NCBI GenBank assembly: GCA_002483465.1
Contig: DLHX01000018.1
Coordinates: forward strand, 1 to 64,000
DNA from: Micavibrio sp. UBA7657
Lineage (GTDB): Bacteria; Pseudomonadota; Alphaproteobacteria; Micavibrionales; Micavibrionaceae
Length of the DNA: 64,000 nucleotides
Direction: 5' to 3'
Below the pieces are notes generated by a model that was given only the letters and a program-made list of their open reading frames with translations, did no database searches and was not told where the DNA came from. The position numbers and the translations under genes are program-made. How positions within the stretch are numbered: position 1 is the stretch's first letter; each line of letters starts with the position of its first letter. Shown piece by piece: positions 1 through 6,724 of the stretch.

Positions 1-58
1 ACTCCTGAATGGGGGTTGACCACTGCTTGATAAAAGCAGTGTCAAAGGATGTGGACAT
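1..58 (-). CDS. Start of a probable phage major capsid protein (partial)
   Basis: Reading leftwards from an ATG at 56-58, an open frame runs off the window edge. It begins MSTSFDTAFIKQW. A strong ribosome site (AAGGAG, six bases before the ATG) precedes it. From memory, an N-terminus of the form S-F-D-T-A-F-[IV]-K-Q is typical of capsid proteins of podovirus-like prophages. The position also fits: portal, scaffold and then capsid lie in this order on the same strand, as in T7-type phages. Only 19 codons are visible, so the identity rests on the short motif, the ribosome site and gene order. Confidence 0.45.
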   Translation of the reverse strand, partial: MSTSFDTAFIKQWSTPIQE

Positions 59-276
59 ATCAAACTCCTTGTTGGGGTTAAGATTTGAGATGCCGGCGGG
101 CGGTTATCAGGGGACAAAATGTCCGAAGGCCGATACGTCCGGGAAAAGCGAATGCGGGCCATCCGATATCCGGACGGTTTTCCTGTTTGCTGATGATTTG
201 AAGAATGAAAGCCGTCATGCCTTACGACCCCGATGGGGCTGGAAAAGGTTACAATTCGGGCTTTGATAGTTAAGTA

Positions 277-294
277 ATAGGAAATTATTCCTAT
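277..294. promoter_or_regulatory. Palindromic operator candidate, copy 1
   Basis: The 18 bases ATAGGAAATTATTCCTAT form an inverted repeat with 7-base arms. They lie between the leftward capsid start and the rightward PilZ gene. A second copy with 16 of 18 bases identical lies at 4382-4399, in front of the S24 repressor gene. Two copies at two promoter regions of one prophage suggest a repressor binding site. The protein that binds is inferred. The rest of this 366-base gap shows no convincing gene. Confidence 0.55.
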
Positions 295-369
295 GATGTC
301 AAGGGAAATCTGCGGATTTTTTTATTATTTTCAGGGCTACGCATATTGTATGCAAAACCTATATTTTTC

Positions 370-407
370 TTAGGTTGTAGAGACACGGATATGTTAACAT
401 AACCTAA
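370..407. repeat. Nested inverted repeat upstream of the PilZ gene
   Basis: An outer inverted repeat, TTAGGTT and AACCTAA (370-376 and 401-407), encloses a perfect inner palindrome ATGTTAACAT (391-400). It ends 17 bases before the PilZ start codon, so it would overlap the promoter or leader. It could be an operator or a folded leader. Function is unknown. Confidence 0.4.
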
Positions 408-424
408 AATCAGGTCAGGGGATC

Positions 425-823
425 ATGCGCATTATGTTCGAATCACTTCTCTCCAAACTCAAGGGTGAAACCGATTCAGCCCTCCAGGAAGCCAAGCGCC
501 GGATTTTCGAGCGCCGCAGTGCCGATCATTGCGTCAGCGTTATCGAAGGCAAAACCTATCCTGTCGAGAACTGGTCGCCCGGCGGCGTGCTCATTTACGG
601 AGACAGCCGCCCGTTCGGCATCAATGATGAGATCGCTGTTACCCTGAAATTCCGTCTTCGCAATGAAGTCATCGATGTGCCTCATAAAGCTAAAGTCATT
701 CGCAAGAGCTATGACAAGGTTGCATTTAAATTCGCGCCTCTCACTCAGCAGATTAAAAAATCATTCCAGGCTGTTGTCGACGATTATCTCGCAGCTGAAT
801 TCGCGGATTCGCACCTGGCATAA
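425..823 (+). CDS. PilZ-domain protein, probable prophage moron
   Basis: A 132-residue protein with one PilZ domain, the c-di-GMP-binding fold. The two halves of the PilZ motif are visible: an arginine cluster RRIFERR (about residues 25-31) and NWSPGG (49-54), matching [D/N]xSxxG. The rest is a PilZ-like beta barrel with a helical tail; there is no signal peptide or output domain. A GGGG stretch before the ATG is the likely ribosome site. The gene lies opposite to and between the phage scaffold and capsid genes, with its own upstream region and terminator. A cellular function inside a phage structural block, with separate transcription signals, is the usual pattern of a moron gene. It may tie lysogeny to c-di-GMP control of motility or adhesion, but that is inference. 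Confidence 0.8.
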   Translation: MRIMFESLLSKLKGETDSALQEAKRRIFERRSADHCVSVIEGKTYPVENWSPGGVLIYGDSRPFGINDEIAVTLKFRLRNEVIDVPHKAKVIRKSYDKVAFKFAPLTQQIKKSFQAVVDDYLAAEFADSHLA

Positions 824-826
824 AAA

Positions 827-849
827 AAAGCCCTCCGATGGAGGGCTTT
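827..849. terminator. Bidirectional intrinsic terminator
   Basis: A 10-bp perfect stem (AAAGCCCTCC and GGAGGGCTTT) with a GAT loop, followed by T-rich sequence in both directions. It sits between the convergent stop codons of the PilZ gene and the scaffold gene and should end both transcripts. If so, the capsid gene needs its own promoter. Confidence 0.85.
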
Positions 850-856
850 CTTAATT

Positions 857-1492
857 TTAGTTCTTCCCGTAGATTTTCTGAAATCCATCCGTTACTTTCG
901 CAATGAAGGACGGATCTTTATCTCTCCAGTAGCGTGGATCGCGCATCATGGAATGCAGGTCTTTTTCGTCTACGGCTGTGATGCCCACGCCGCGCTTGAG
1001 GCCCGGTTCATCGGACTTCATCATGCGGTGCAGCGCCATAACGCCGTCAAAACTTCCTGAAAGATTTTTCAGCATGTCGGGCGAAAGATTCTGGCGACCG
1101 AAGGCCAGCAGCTGGCGTGAGACTTCTTTCCATTTTTCGGCGCCGCCGAAATGGTTGATCAGGCGTTCAACCTCGCGGTCGGCCTGAAATTCTGCGGCGA
1201 TCTCGGCGATCATCGGCATCATTTTCTCGGCTGCCAGATTGTAAAGTTCCTGTGCCTGCTCATGGCTAAAGCCTTTAGAATGGATACGCGCATTCACCTC
1301 AGGATCGGGCTCGAACAAACCGTGCGAGCAATCAATGCAGTATTCCTCAGGCGATTTAGGCGCCGCAGGATTTTGCGACATTTTTTTCTCAAGCTCCTTA
1401 TAGGAACGAAGAAGCGCATCGGCCTTCAGGCCGCCGGTTTCCGGATCCTTGAATTTTTCAGGGATTTCGTTTGTTAGTAAATTGTCAGTCAT
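857..1492 (-). CDS. Phage capsid assembly (scaffolding) protein
   Basis: A 211-residue, charged, mostly helical protein. It resembles capsid assembly proteins of T7-type prophages (gp9-like), which guide coat protein into procapsids and then leave the shell. The evidence is the size, a disordered N-terminus containing P-E-K-F-K-D-P-E-T-G, long alpha-helical stretches, and its position directly after portal and a Bbp19-like gene and before the probable capsid gene. The N-terminal pattern (IPEKF, followed by LLKSYKELE-like wording: LLRSYKELEKKM) is typical of this family. No catalytic motif is expected. It is the last gene before the terminator at 827-849. Confidence 0.65.
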   Translation of the reverse strand: MTDNLLTNEIPEKFKDPETGGLKADALLRSYKELEKKMSQNPAAPKSPEEYCIDCSHGLFEPDPEVNARIHSKGFSHEQAQELYNLAAEKMMPMIAEIAAEFQADREVERLINHFGGAEKWKEVSRQLLAFGRQNLSPDMLKNLSGSFDGVMALHRMMKSDEPGLKRGVGITAVDEKDLHSMMRDPRYWRDKDPSFIAKVTDGFQKIYGKN

Positions 1493-1517
1493 ACTATCAG
1501 TCTCCTTTTGGTTGGAA

Positions 1518-1796
1518 TTAATTACGGCCGCGGTCGATCAACCGCAAAATCGTTGCGACGAGCGAGCGTTGCCCTTCGGCATAACGGATCTGCTCGTCCG
1601 GTGTTGCAGCGCCAAGCGCACGCTGGAACGTTATGGTCTGTAAGTGCGCAAGAACCCTGCGCCCGTCATCGGTCGCGAACAGGCGGGCATAAGATTTTTC
1701 AATCTCGCGCATTTCAAATTTCGCCGGCTCAGGCATGGAATAAACGAATCCCTTGCCGGTGAGTTGCGATGGCTGTCGAACGAATACTTTAAACAT
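1518..1796 (-). CDS. Bbp19-like small phage protein
   Basis: A 92-residue protein whose middle and C-terminus (FATDDGRRVLAHLQ, then RYAEGQRSLVATILRLI) match the pattern I recall for the phage Bbp19-like family. These are small proteins encoded beside portal genes of podovirus-like phages. Their role is not established; a virion or packaging accessory role is possible. The start overlaps the end of the portal gene by eight bases, which suggests translational coupling. Confidence 0.55.
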   Translation of the reverse strand: MFKVFVRQPSQLTGKGFVYSMPEPAKFEMREIEKSYARLFATDDGRRVLAHLQTITFQRALGAATPDEQIRYAEGQRSLVATILRLIDRGRN

Positions 1797-3246
1797 TGCT
1801 CTCTCCTTGTACTCTGATCAGGTGACGCGGCACCGCCAATGCATCGCCCAGAAACCTTGCGGCCTGCGCCAGATCGACGGCTTGAATAGCTTCCGGTCCC
1901 ATGGACATGACGGATGTGATCCAGGACAACGTGTTTTGCACGTTGCGCTGTCCCTGCGCCCGCGCCAGCGGCGAGCGGTAATCGATTGTGATCAAGCGAC
2001 CATCCAGTGCGATGTCAGGCACCTCGCCACGGCGGCGGAGAATCGAATGAGCGCGGCGGATGAGCGGCGTTAGCAGCTCGCTCTGCAGCCGCCCATATGT
2101 CGCGCCGAGCAGTAACGTCATTTCAGCAGAGCGCTCCATGACTTCCGTCGCCGTCATGCGCGGACCCGTGACAGGTGTAAGCCTGTCAGCCAGCAGAGCG
2201 TGGCGAATGCGCGACTGCAGATTTTCCAGCATTAGTTGTGAAACGTCAAAACGTCCCGGCATTTCCAGCGGTTGCAGCCCTTGCGAGCCCACGGCCTTGG
2301 GGATGATGCTTCCCGGGACCAATTCAATGTTGGCCGGGTTAAGAACGCCGTCGTCATCCGCCTGCCAGATTCCCGTCACGGCTATCGACGCATTTTTCAG
2401 GATCAATTCCACCACCTTGTTTGCCGTCTTGATGTCCGGCAGCGACTTCATTACTGGCGAGCGGCCATAAATCTCGCCGGGCGATTTCAGCCAACGGAAT
2501 GAAATGAAGGGCGATTCAATAAATTTTCCTTCGGCTAATAAAATGGGAGACGAATTTTCCATCAGGCACGCCTTGTAGGCGTAAACCAGGCCGTCAGGAA
2601 TTACAGCTTCAAGAATTTTGAACTGCGCCTGCGGGTCTTTTTCGCCTTTACGCTGAATATCCAGCGGAATTTCCGCCTGCGGATAGCGGCTACGGATTTG
2701 CGCGGCGTTGAGTTCCAGCGCACGGAAAGCCCCGTCCAGAAAACCGCTTTCGCCCTCTTCCAGAATAATGCTGCTGAGTGGCACGGCAGCGAAGCGGAAC
2801 GCTGAGAAACTGCCCGGCTCTGATTCCTCAAATGAAAGGCTCGCGGTGCCACCGACGACGAGGTCGAGATAACATTGGTGAATTTCGACAGAAAAATTTG
2901 AACGGTCGAAATGATCCTGCATCGTGCGACCTGCTTTTTCGAGAACCGGCGCAAGCTTTTCAGCTTCTTCGGGCGTCAGGTCCGGACCGGGCCGCAGACC
3001 GAACCACTGCGACCAGGCGGGCGTCAGATTACCGAGAAGACTCGCCGCGAGTTGATCGGCGGCGTCCATTGCCGTTGCGTCAAAAATACGATCCGTGCGG
3101 CGCGAGCCGGGAGCCTGTTCATATAAAAATCCAGCGCGCTGCGGCAGCGCATAGTCATAGCATTCCTGCCACAGGCTTTCCCAGTTGCCGCGCATTTTGC
3201 GGGCCGATTCAAACCGTGTGAAAATATTTTCAAGTGCCTGTTCCAT
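1789..3246 (-). CDS. Phage portal (head-to-tail connector) protein, T7-type
   Basis: At 485 residues this is close to the usual length of T7 gp8-like connectors. The portal ring sits at one capsid vertex, passes DNA during packaging and ejection, and joins the tail. Recognisable features are the N-terminal region containing WESLWQECYDYALP, the segment RIFDATAMDAADQLAASL, the middle block YGRSPVMKSLPDIKTANKV, and R-M-T-A-T-E-V-M-E-R near the C-terminus, all typical of this family. It follows a 74-residue gene by two bases and overlaps the next gene. No frameshift or deletion is seen, so the gene looks functional. No terminase or integrase gene is present between here and the repressor. Confidence 0.88.
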   Translation of the reverse strand: MEQALENIFTRFESARKMRGNWESLWQECYDYALPQRAGFLYEQAPGSRRTDRIFDATAMDAADQLAASLLGNLTPAWSQWFGLRPGPDLTPEEAEKLAPVLEKAGRTMQDHFDRSNFSVEIHQCYLDLVVGGTASLSFEESEPGSFSAFRFAAVPLSSIILEEGESGFLDGAFRALELNAAQIRSRYPQAEIPLDIQRKGEKDPQAQFKILEAVIPDGLVYAYKACLMENSSPILLAEGKFIESPFISFRWLKSPGEIYGRSPVMKSLPDIKTANKVVELILKNASIAVTGIWQADDDGVLNPANIELVPGSIIPKAVGSQGLQPLEMPGRFDVSQLMLENLQSRIRHALLADRLTPVTGPRMTATEVMERSAEMTLLLGATYGRLQSELLTPLIRRAHSILRRRGEVPDIALDGRLITIDYRSPLARAQGQRNVQNTLSWITSVMSMGPEAIQAVDLAQAARFLGDALAVPRHLIRVQGESNV

Positions 3247-3248
3247 AA

Positions 3249-3473
3249 TTATTCTCCCAGCAATGTTTTACGGATTTTGTTCTGGGTCGCCATTCCAAGC
3301 AGGCCGCGAAAGCTTGTCTGGATAGTTCCGAAAATTCCGCGGTCGCGGTTTAACAAATCACGTTGTCTTGCCTCGCTTGCCTGCTGTTCGGGCGATAGCG
3401 GTGTGCTCGCGTTGATATGGGCTTGCTCCGCCTCACGCGCCTGCTTTACTGCCTGGGGTATAACTCCTCCCAT
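3249..3473 (-). CDS. Small prophage protein, unknown function
   Basis: A 74-residue hydrophilic protein rich in Ala, Gln and Arg, with a Gly-Ile-Phe-Gly-Thr stretch in the second half and no recognised domain. It lies one base after the preceding gene and two bases before portal. That tight packing supports its being a real member of the phage operon. Similar short proteins precede portal genes in many podovirus-like prophages. Function is not known. Confidence 0.6.
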   Translation of the reverse strand: MGGVIPQAVKQAREAEQAHINASTPLSPEQQASEARQRDLLNRDRGIFGTIQTSFRGLLGMATQNKIRKTLLGE

Positions 3474-3474
3474 G

Positions 3475-3888
3475 TTAGATTTCCTTTCTTTCAGTATTTT
3501 CGTGTTGAACCATTAGATGTCTGTAAAGCTGCCACGGCGTTATGATAAAACGCGCGTGCAAGCCGATGACTCTCTTGACCGCCTCGACGCATGTATGCGG
3601 CATCCACGGTGCTTCTTTCACGCCGCGTTTTATTTTTGCTTTCATGACCGTATGGCCATGATCTTTGAGCCATAACGGCAGATCGAACGCGGCGGGCAGA
3701 TCGTGGACGTTTATATCCGTGTAATTCGAGAGCGGATCGAAACAGACCCAGTGCTTTCCGTCATTCAGCAATGCATAGCAATGCCGGAAACCCGGGCGCA
3801 GAATGCGCAGCCACGGGATATCGTCGCACTGGCCGCTGAAAACCACCCAGGCATCCGGGGTATTTTCTTTTGCAGAGATAGCACTCAT
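3475..3888 (-). CDS. Prophage-associated protein of unknown function
   Basis: A 137-residue soluble protein. The visible features are C-Y-A-L-L-N-D-G-K-H-W near residue 38, a CVEAVKRVIGLHA segment, and TPWQLYRHL near the C-terminus. The Cys, His and Trp positions might suggest a papain-like or transglutaminase-like fold, but no catalytic triad can be assigned with confidence. Its start overlaps the stop of the upstream gene by four bases, so it is translated as part of the phage operon. I recall similar proteins beside portal genes in other alphaproteobacterial prophages. Confidence 0.6.
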   Translation of the reverse strand: MSAISAKENTPDAWVVFSGQCDDIPWLRILRPGFRHCYALLNDGKHWVCFDPLSNYTDINVHDLPAAFDLPLWLKDHGHTVMKAKIKRGVKEAPWMPHTCVEAVKRVIGLHARFIITPWQLYRHLMVQHENTERKEI

Positions 3889-4310
3889 TCGGCGGCCTCC
3901 ATGAAAAGATCGTAACTATCGTTCAAAGGAATTTTGTGCGGCGACGAAACGATGCCCTTGCTGACCAGTGCGCTTTCCAGCCTTGCCAGCGCCTCACTCC
4001 AGATTTTATAAGCACGCATTTCACGTACACGGCGCGAATCTGGTGGCATGCCGCGCCTGCCGTAATGACGAAGAACCATTAAATGATCCCGCAGCAGGCG
4101 GCGCTGGCGGTAGAGCCGGTCGAGGATCCTGAGAATATCCACAGGTTCGCAAGGCCTTAATTGCGTTCCCTTCCCTGCCGTAAACCGCGCACCGTCATGC
4201 CTGGCCTGCTGGGCATTGATAAACCAAAACCACGCCTCTTCCGTGCTTTCAAAGGGAACGATTCCCGCTGCCGGCTGTTGTTTAGGTATATATTCAGAGT
4301 ACGAGGTCAT
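3885..4310 (-). CDS. First gene of the prophage operon, unknown function
   Basis: A 141-residue basic, helical protein. Conserved-looking segments are EEAWFWFINAQQARHDGAR, RPCEPVDILRILDRLYR, LRHYGRRGMPPD and WSEALARLESALVSKGIV. I recall this pattern from alphaproteobacterial prophages but know no assigned function. The basic character and first position in the operon would suit a DNA-contacting role such as packaging or regulation, which is inference. The start codon lies 17 bases from the SOS box at 4328-4342, so this gene and the operon behind it are probably induced by DNA damage. Confidence 0.65.
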   Translation of the reverse strand: MTSYSEYIPKQQPAAGIVPFESTEEAWFWFINAQQARHDGARFTAGKGTQLRPCEPVDILRILDRLYRQRRLLRDHLMVLRHYGRRGMPPDSRRVREMRAYKIWSEALARLESALVSKGIVSSPHKIPLNDSYDLFMEAAE

Positions 4311-4327
4311 GGCCTTTTAATCTTTTT

Positions 4328-4342
4328 GTTCACTTTATGTTC
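4328..4342. promoter_or_regulatory. LexA (SOS) box, alphaproteobacterial type
   Basis: GTTC-ACTTTAT-GTTC is an exact match to GTTC-N7-GTTC, the known LexA box of Alphaproteobacteria. It lies 17 bases upstream of the leftward phage operon and 91 bases upstream of the rightward repressor gene. LexA control of a phage operon is common. The S24 repressor itself might also read this site. Confidence 0.65.
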
Positions 4343-4381
4343 TCGTTTATGCTACAAATTTTTTGAGGCGTCAAGGAAAAA

Positions 4382-4399
4382 ATAGGAATTTATTCTTAT
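4382..4399. promoter_or_regulatory. Palindromic operator candidate, copy 2
   Basis: ATAGGAATTTATTCTTAT matches the 18-bp palindrome at 277-294 in 16 of 18 positions. It lies 34 bases before the repressor start codon, and a further half site (TCCTAT) occurs at about 4431-4436, overlapping that start. This arrangement suits autoregulation by the S24 repressor. Confidence 0.55.
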
Positions 4400-4433
4400 T
4401 TATTTTCGGAAAGGATAATGGGACTGTAATCCT

Positions 4434-5081
4434 ATGTTTTCGCATAAAGATATCTGGCGGGGGATCGACCGCCTCGCCGCAAGCTGTGGCTACTCCGCCT
4501 CCGGCCTGGCCAAAAAAGCCGGGCTCGACCCGACATCATTCAATAAGAGCAAAAGGCTGAGTCCGGATGGGAAACCACGCTGGCCCTCAACCGAAAGCCT
4601 TTCGAAAATTCTATCGGTCACCGGCGCGACCATGACTGATTTTATCAGCCTGATTGATGCTGATAACGACAATGAAAATTCCGCTCTTCGTACAATTCCC
4701 ATGGTGGGCTTTGCGCAGGCAGGCAAAGCAGGATTCTTCGACGAAGACGGCTATCCTTCCGGCAATGGATGGGACGAAGTTGCGTTTCCAAACGCAGAAT
4801 ACCAGAACAGCAAAAGCATTTTTGCCCTGCAGGTCAGCGGCGATTCGATGCAGCCTCTCTACCGCGATGGCGACATTCTGGTGATTTCCGCGCAGGAAAG
4901 AATCCGCAAGGGCGACCGCGTCATCGTAAAGACGAAAAACGGCGAAGTCATAGCCAAGGAACTCATAAAACAGAGCGCGGGCAAGATCAGCCTTAAATCC
5001 CTTAACCCCGCTTTCGAGGACCGTTCTTTGACCCTCGATGAAGTCGGCTGGATGGCCCGGATTCTGTGGGTCAGCCAGTAA
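4434..5081 (+). CDS. HTH-S24 phage-type repressor (LexA/CI-like)
   Basis: A 215-residue transcriptional repressor. Residues about 5-70 form a helix-turn-helix domain (ASGLAKKAGLDPTSFNKSK). Residues about 85-215 form a peptidase S24 domain with catalytic Ser138 in GDSMQP and Lys175 in EVIAKELI. An Ala-Gly pair near residues 96-97 may be the self-cleavage site. Proteins of this kind keep a prophage silent until RecA filaments trigger self-cleavage. The gene is divergent from the phage structural operon, with an SOS box and a palindromic operator between them. A chromosomal, non-phage repressor of the same family is possible, because related genes occur outside prophages. Confidence 0.85.
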   Translation: MFSHKDIWRGIDRLAASCGYSASGLAKKAGLDPTSFNKSKRLSPDGKPRWPSTESLSKILSVTGATMTDFISLIDADNDNENSALRTIPMVGFAQAGKAGFFDEDGYPSGNGWDEVAFPNAEYQNSKSIFALQVSGDSMQPLYRDGDILVISAQERIRKGDRVIVKTKNGEVIAKELIKQSAGKISLKSLNPAFEDRSLTLDEVGWMARILWVSQ

Positions 5082-5163
5082 TCCCGCCCCAGAACAGGAA
5101 TAATTTGCAAAACCCCGCCAAAACGGGCACTAATAGCGGGCTTTCCCGGCTTAAGAGTTTGTA

Positions 5164-5841
5164 ATGGCAGACAAAAAGAAAATCGCCCGCGAAACGGCAA
5201 AAATTCTTCTCGAAACGAAATCCGTTCTTCTGAACGCCCGTGAGCCTTTTACCTATACATCGGGGCGCAAAGGCCCCTGCTATGCCGATTGCCGCCGCCT
5301 GATTTCTTTCCCGAAAGAACGGGAAACGCTCATGGATTTTGCTTCGCAGATACTGGAGCAGGAAATCGGCGCAAAAAATATCGATTACATCGCAGGCGGT
5401 GAAACAGCAGGCATTCCTTACGCCGCCTTTCTTTCGCAGAAAATGCAAAAGCCAATGCTTTATATCCGGAAAAAACCAAAAGGTTTCGGTCGTATGGCGC
5501 AGATCGAAGGTCATATGGAAGATGAAGGCAAAAAAATTGTCCTCATCGAAGATGTCCAGAATTTCGGCACCAGTGTAAAAATCTTCATCGACGCTCTGCG
5601 CGCGGCTAATGCCGTTATCGAACACCTGCTCGTCATCTTCAGCCACGGCCATGAGAGCAGCGCCCGAAACATGCAGGAAATGGACGTAAAGCTGCATGCC
5701 CTGTGTACCTGGCGCGATGTTCTGGACGCGGCCCGCGAAGACGGCTATTTTGATAGCGAGACTTTGGCGTCGGTCGAATCCTTCCTGAACGATCCCGAAG
5801 GCTGGGACAAAAATAAATCCTCAACCGTTTCCTCATCATGA
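5164..5841 (+). CDS. pyrE: Orotate phosphoribosyltransferase
   Basis: PyrE joins orotate to PRPP to give OMP in pyrimidine synthesis. The protein has 225 residues, near the usual length. The type I phosphoribosyltransferase signature is visible as VLIEDVQNFGTSVK (the PRPP loop). The N-terminal YTSGRKGPCYADCR matches the family orotate-site motif, and YIRKKPKGFGR is the catalytic-loop region. It overlaps the next gene by four bases (ATGA), so the two are co-translated. The C-terminus is slightly extended and Ser-rich. Confidence 0.93.
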   Translation: MADKKKIARETAKILLETKSVLLNAREPFTYTSGRKGPCYADCRRLISFPKERETLMDFASQILEQEIGAKNIDYIAGGETAGIPYAAFLSQKMQKPMLYIRKKPKGFGRMAQIEGHMEDEGKKIVLIEDVQNFGTSVKIFIDALRAANAVIEHLLVIFSHGHESSARNMQEMDVKLHALCTWRDVLDAAREDGYFDSETLASVESFLNDPEGWDKNKSSTVSSS

Positions 5842-6605
5842 AAATTGCATTTCATTCCTCGAAAAAGCCGCGCGCGCAAAAAGCTCTTGAAGAACTCAAG
5901 GGCCGGTACGGCAATGCCGATCCTGCAGACGCCGAGGCCATTGTCGTCATCGGCGGTGATGGCACTATGCTCCGCGCCCTGCACGCTTATGTCGATCACG
6001 CGGCTCCCCTTTTCGGCATGAATCTTGGCACGCTGGGTTTTCTTTTGAACAAGCACATGGTCGACAATCTCGATGGGCGCATAAGCGTTGCGACCCGCTT
6101 CGTCATTCACCCCTTGCAGATGGACGCCATCGATAAGGACGGCAAGCCACATTCCGAAGTCGCCTTCAACGAAGTCTCATTGCTACGTGAAAGCCACAAC
6201 TCGGCTAAAATCCGCATTCATATCGACGATAAGGTGCGCGTACCGGAGCTTGTCTGCGACGGCGTTATGGTTTCCACGCCGGTCGGCAGCACGGCCTATA
6301 ACTCATCTGCCGGTGGACCAATCCTGCCGCTTGATGCCAACGTTCTACCATTAACGCCGATCAGCCCGTTCCGCCCGCGACGCTGGTCGGGTGCGCTGAT
6401 CCACAACAAACATGAAATCCGTTTCGAGATTTTAAAGCCGGTGGAGCGCATGGTTTCCGCGACGGCAGATTCCAAAGAAGTCCGCGATGTGCGCGAGGTT
6501 GTCGTGCGCGAGGCACGCAGCATCTCCAAAACGCTGCTGTTCGATCCTGATTATTCCCTGGAAGAGAGAATCTCGCGCGAGCAGTTCGCGAACGAAACCA
6601 CCTGA
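5838..6605 (+). CDS. nadK: NAD kinase
   Basis: NadK phosphorylates NAD to NADP. The 255-residue protein shows the family signatures IGGDGTMLRALH (substrate-binding GGDG), GMNLGTLGFLLN, and TPVGSTAYNSSAGGPIL, with the expected conserved Asp. The length matches the short alphaproteobacterial form. The start codon overlaps the pyrE stop. Confidence 0.95.
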   Translation: MKIAFHSSKKPRAQKALEELKGRYGNADPADAEAIVVIGGDGTMLRALHAYVDHAAPLFGMNLGTLGFLLNKHMVDNLDGRISVATRFVIHPLQMDAIDKDGKPHSEVAFNEVSLLRESHNSAKIRIHIDDKVRVPELVCDGVMVSTPVGSTAYNSSAGGPILPLDANVLPLTPISPFRPRRWSGALIHNKHEIRFEILKPVERMVSATADSKEVRDVREVVVREARSISKTLLFDPDYSLEERISREQFANETT

Positions 6606-6607
6606 TC

Positions 6608-6653
6608 GTCATCCCCGGCAGCGAGACGTAGTCGAGCGTGAACGGGGATCCAG
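6608..6653 (+). repeat. Dispersed palindromic repeat, copy A1
   Basis: The ends are GTCATCCCCG and CGGGGATCCAG, enclosing a less symmetrical middle. The termini match those of the repeats at 6691, 43960, 44783 and 58456. It begins three bases after the nadK stop and may act as transcription end or REP element. Confidence 0.75.
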
Positions 6654-6690
6654 CCTATAATCGCCGCGAAGCGGCCAGCCGATAAAAAGA

Positions 6691-6718
6691 TGGACCCCCG
6701 CTCAAGGCGGGGGTGACA
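6691..6718 (-). repeat. Dispersed palindromic repeat, copy A2 (inverted)
   Basis: TGGACCCCCG then CGGGGGTGACA, in inverted orientation relative to copy A1. The two copies lie between the convergent genes nadK and purC, 37 bases apart. The pair could form a long hairpin in either transcript. Confidence 0.8.
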
Positions 6719-6724
6719 AAGAGG

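Noticed and set aside
9..266. 85-residue frame on the plus strand at the left edge
   Set aside because: No ribosome site, no known pattern, and it runs antisense over the clear capsid start with its strong ribosome site.
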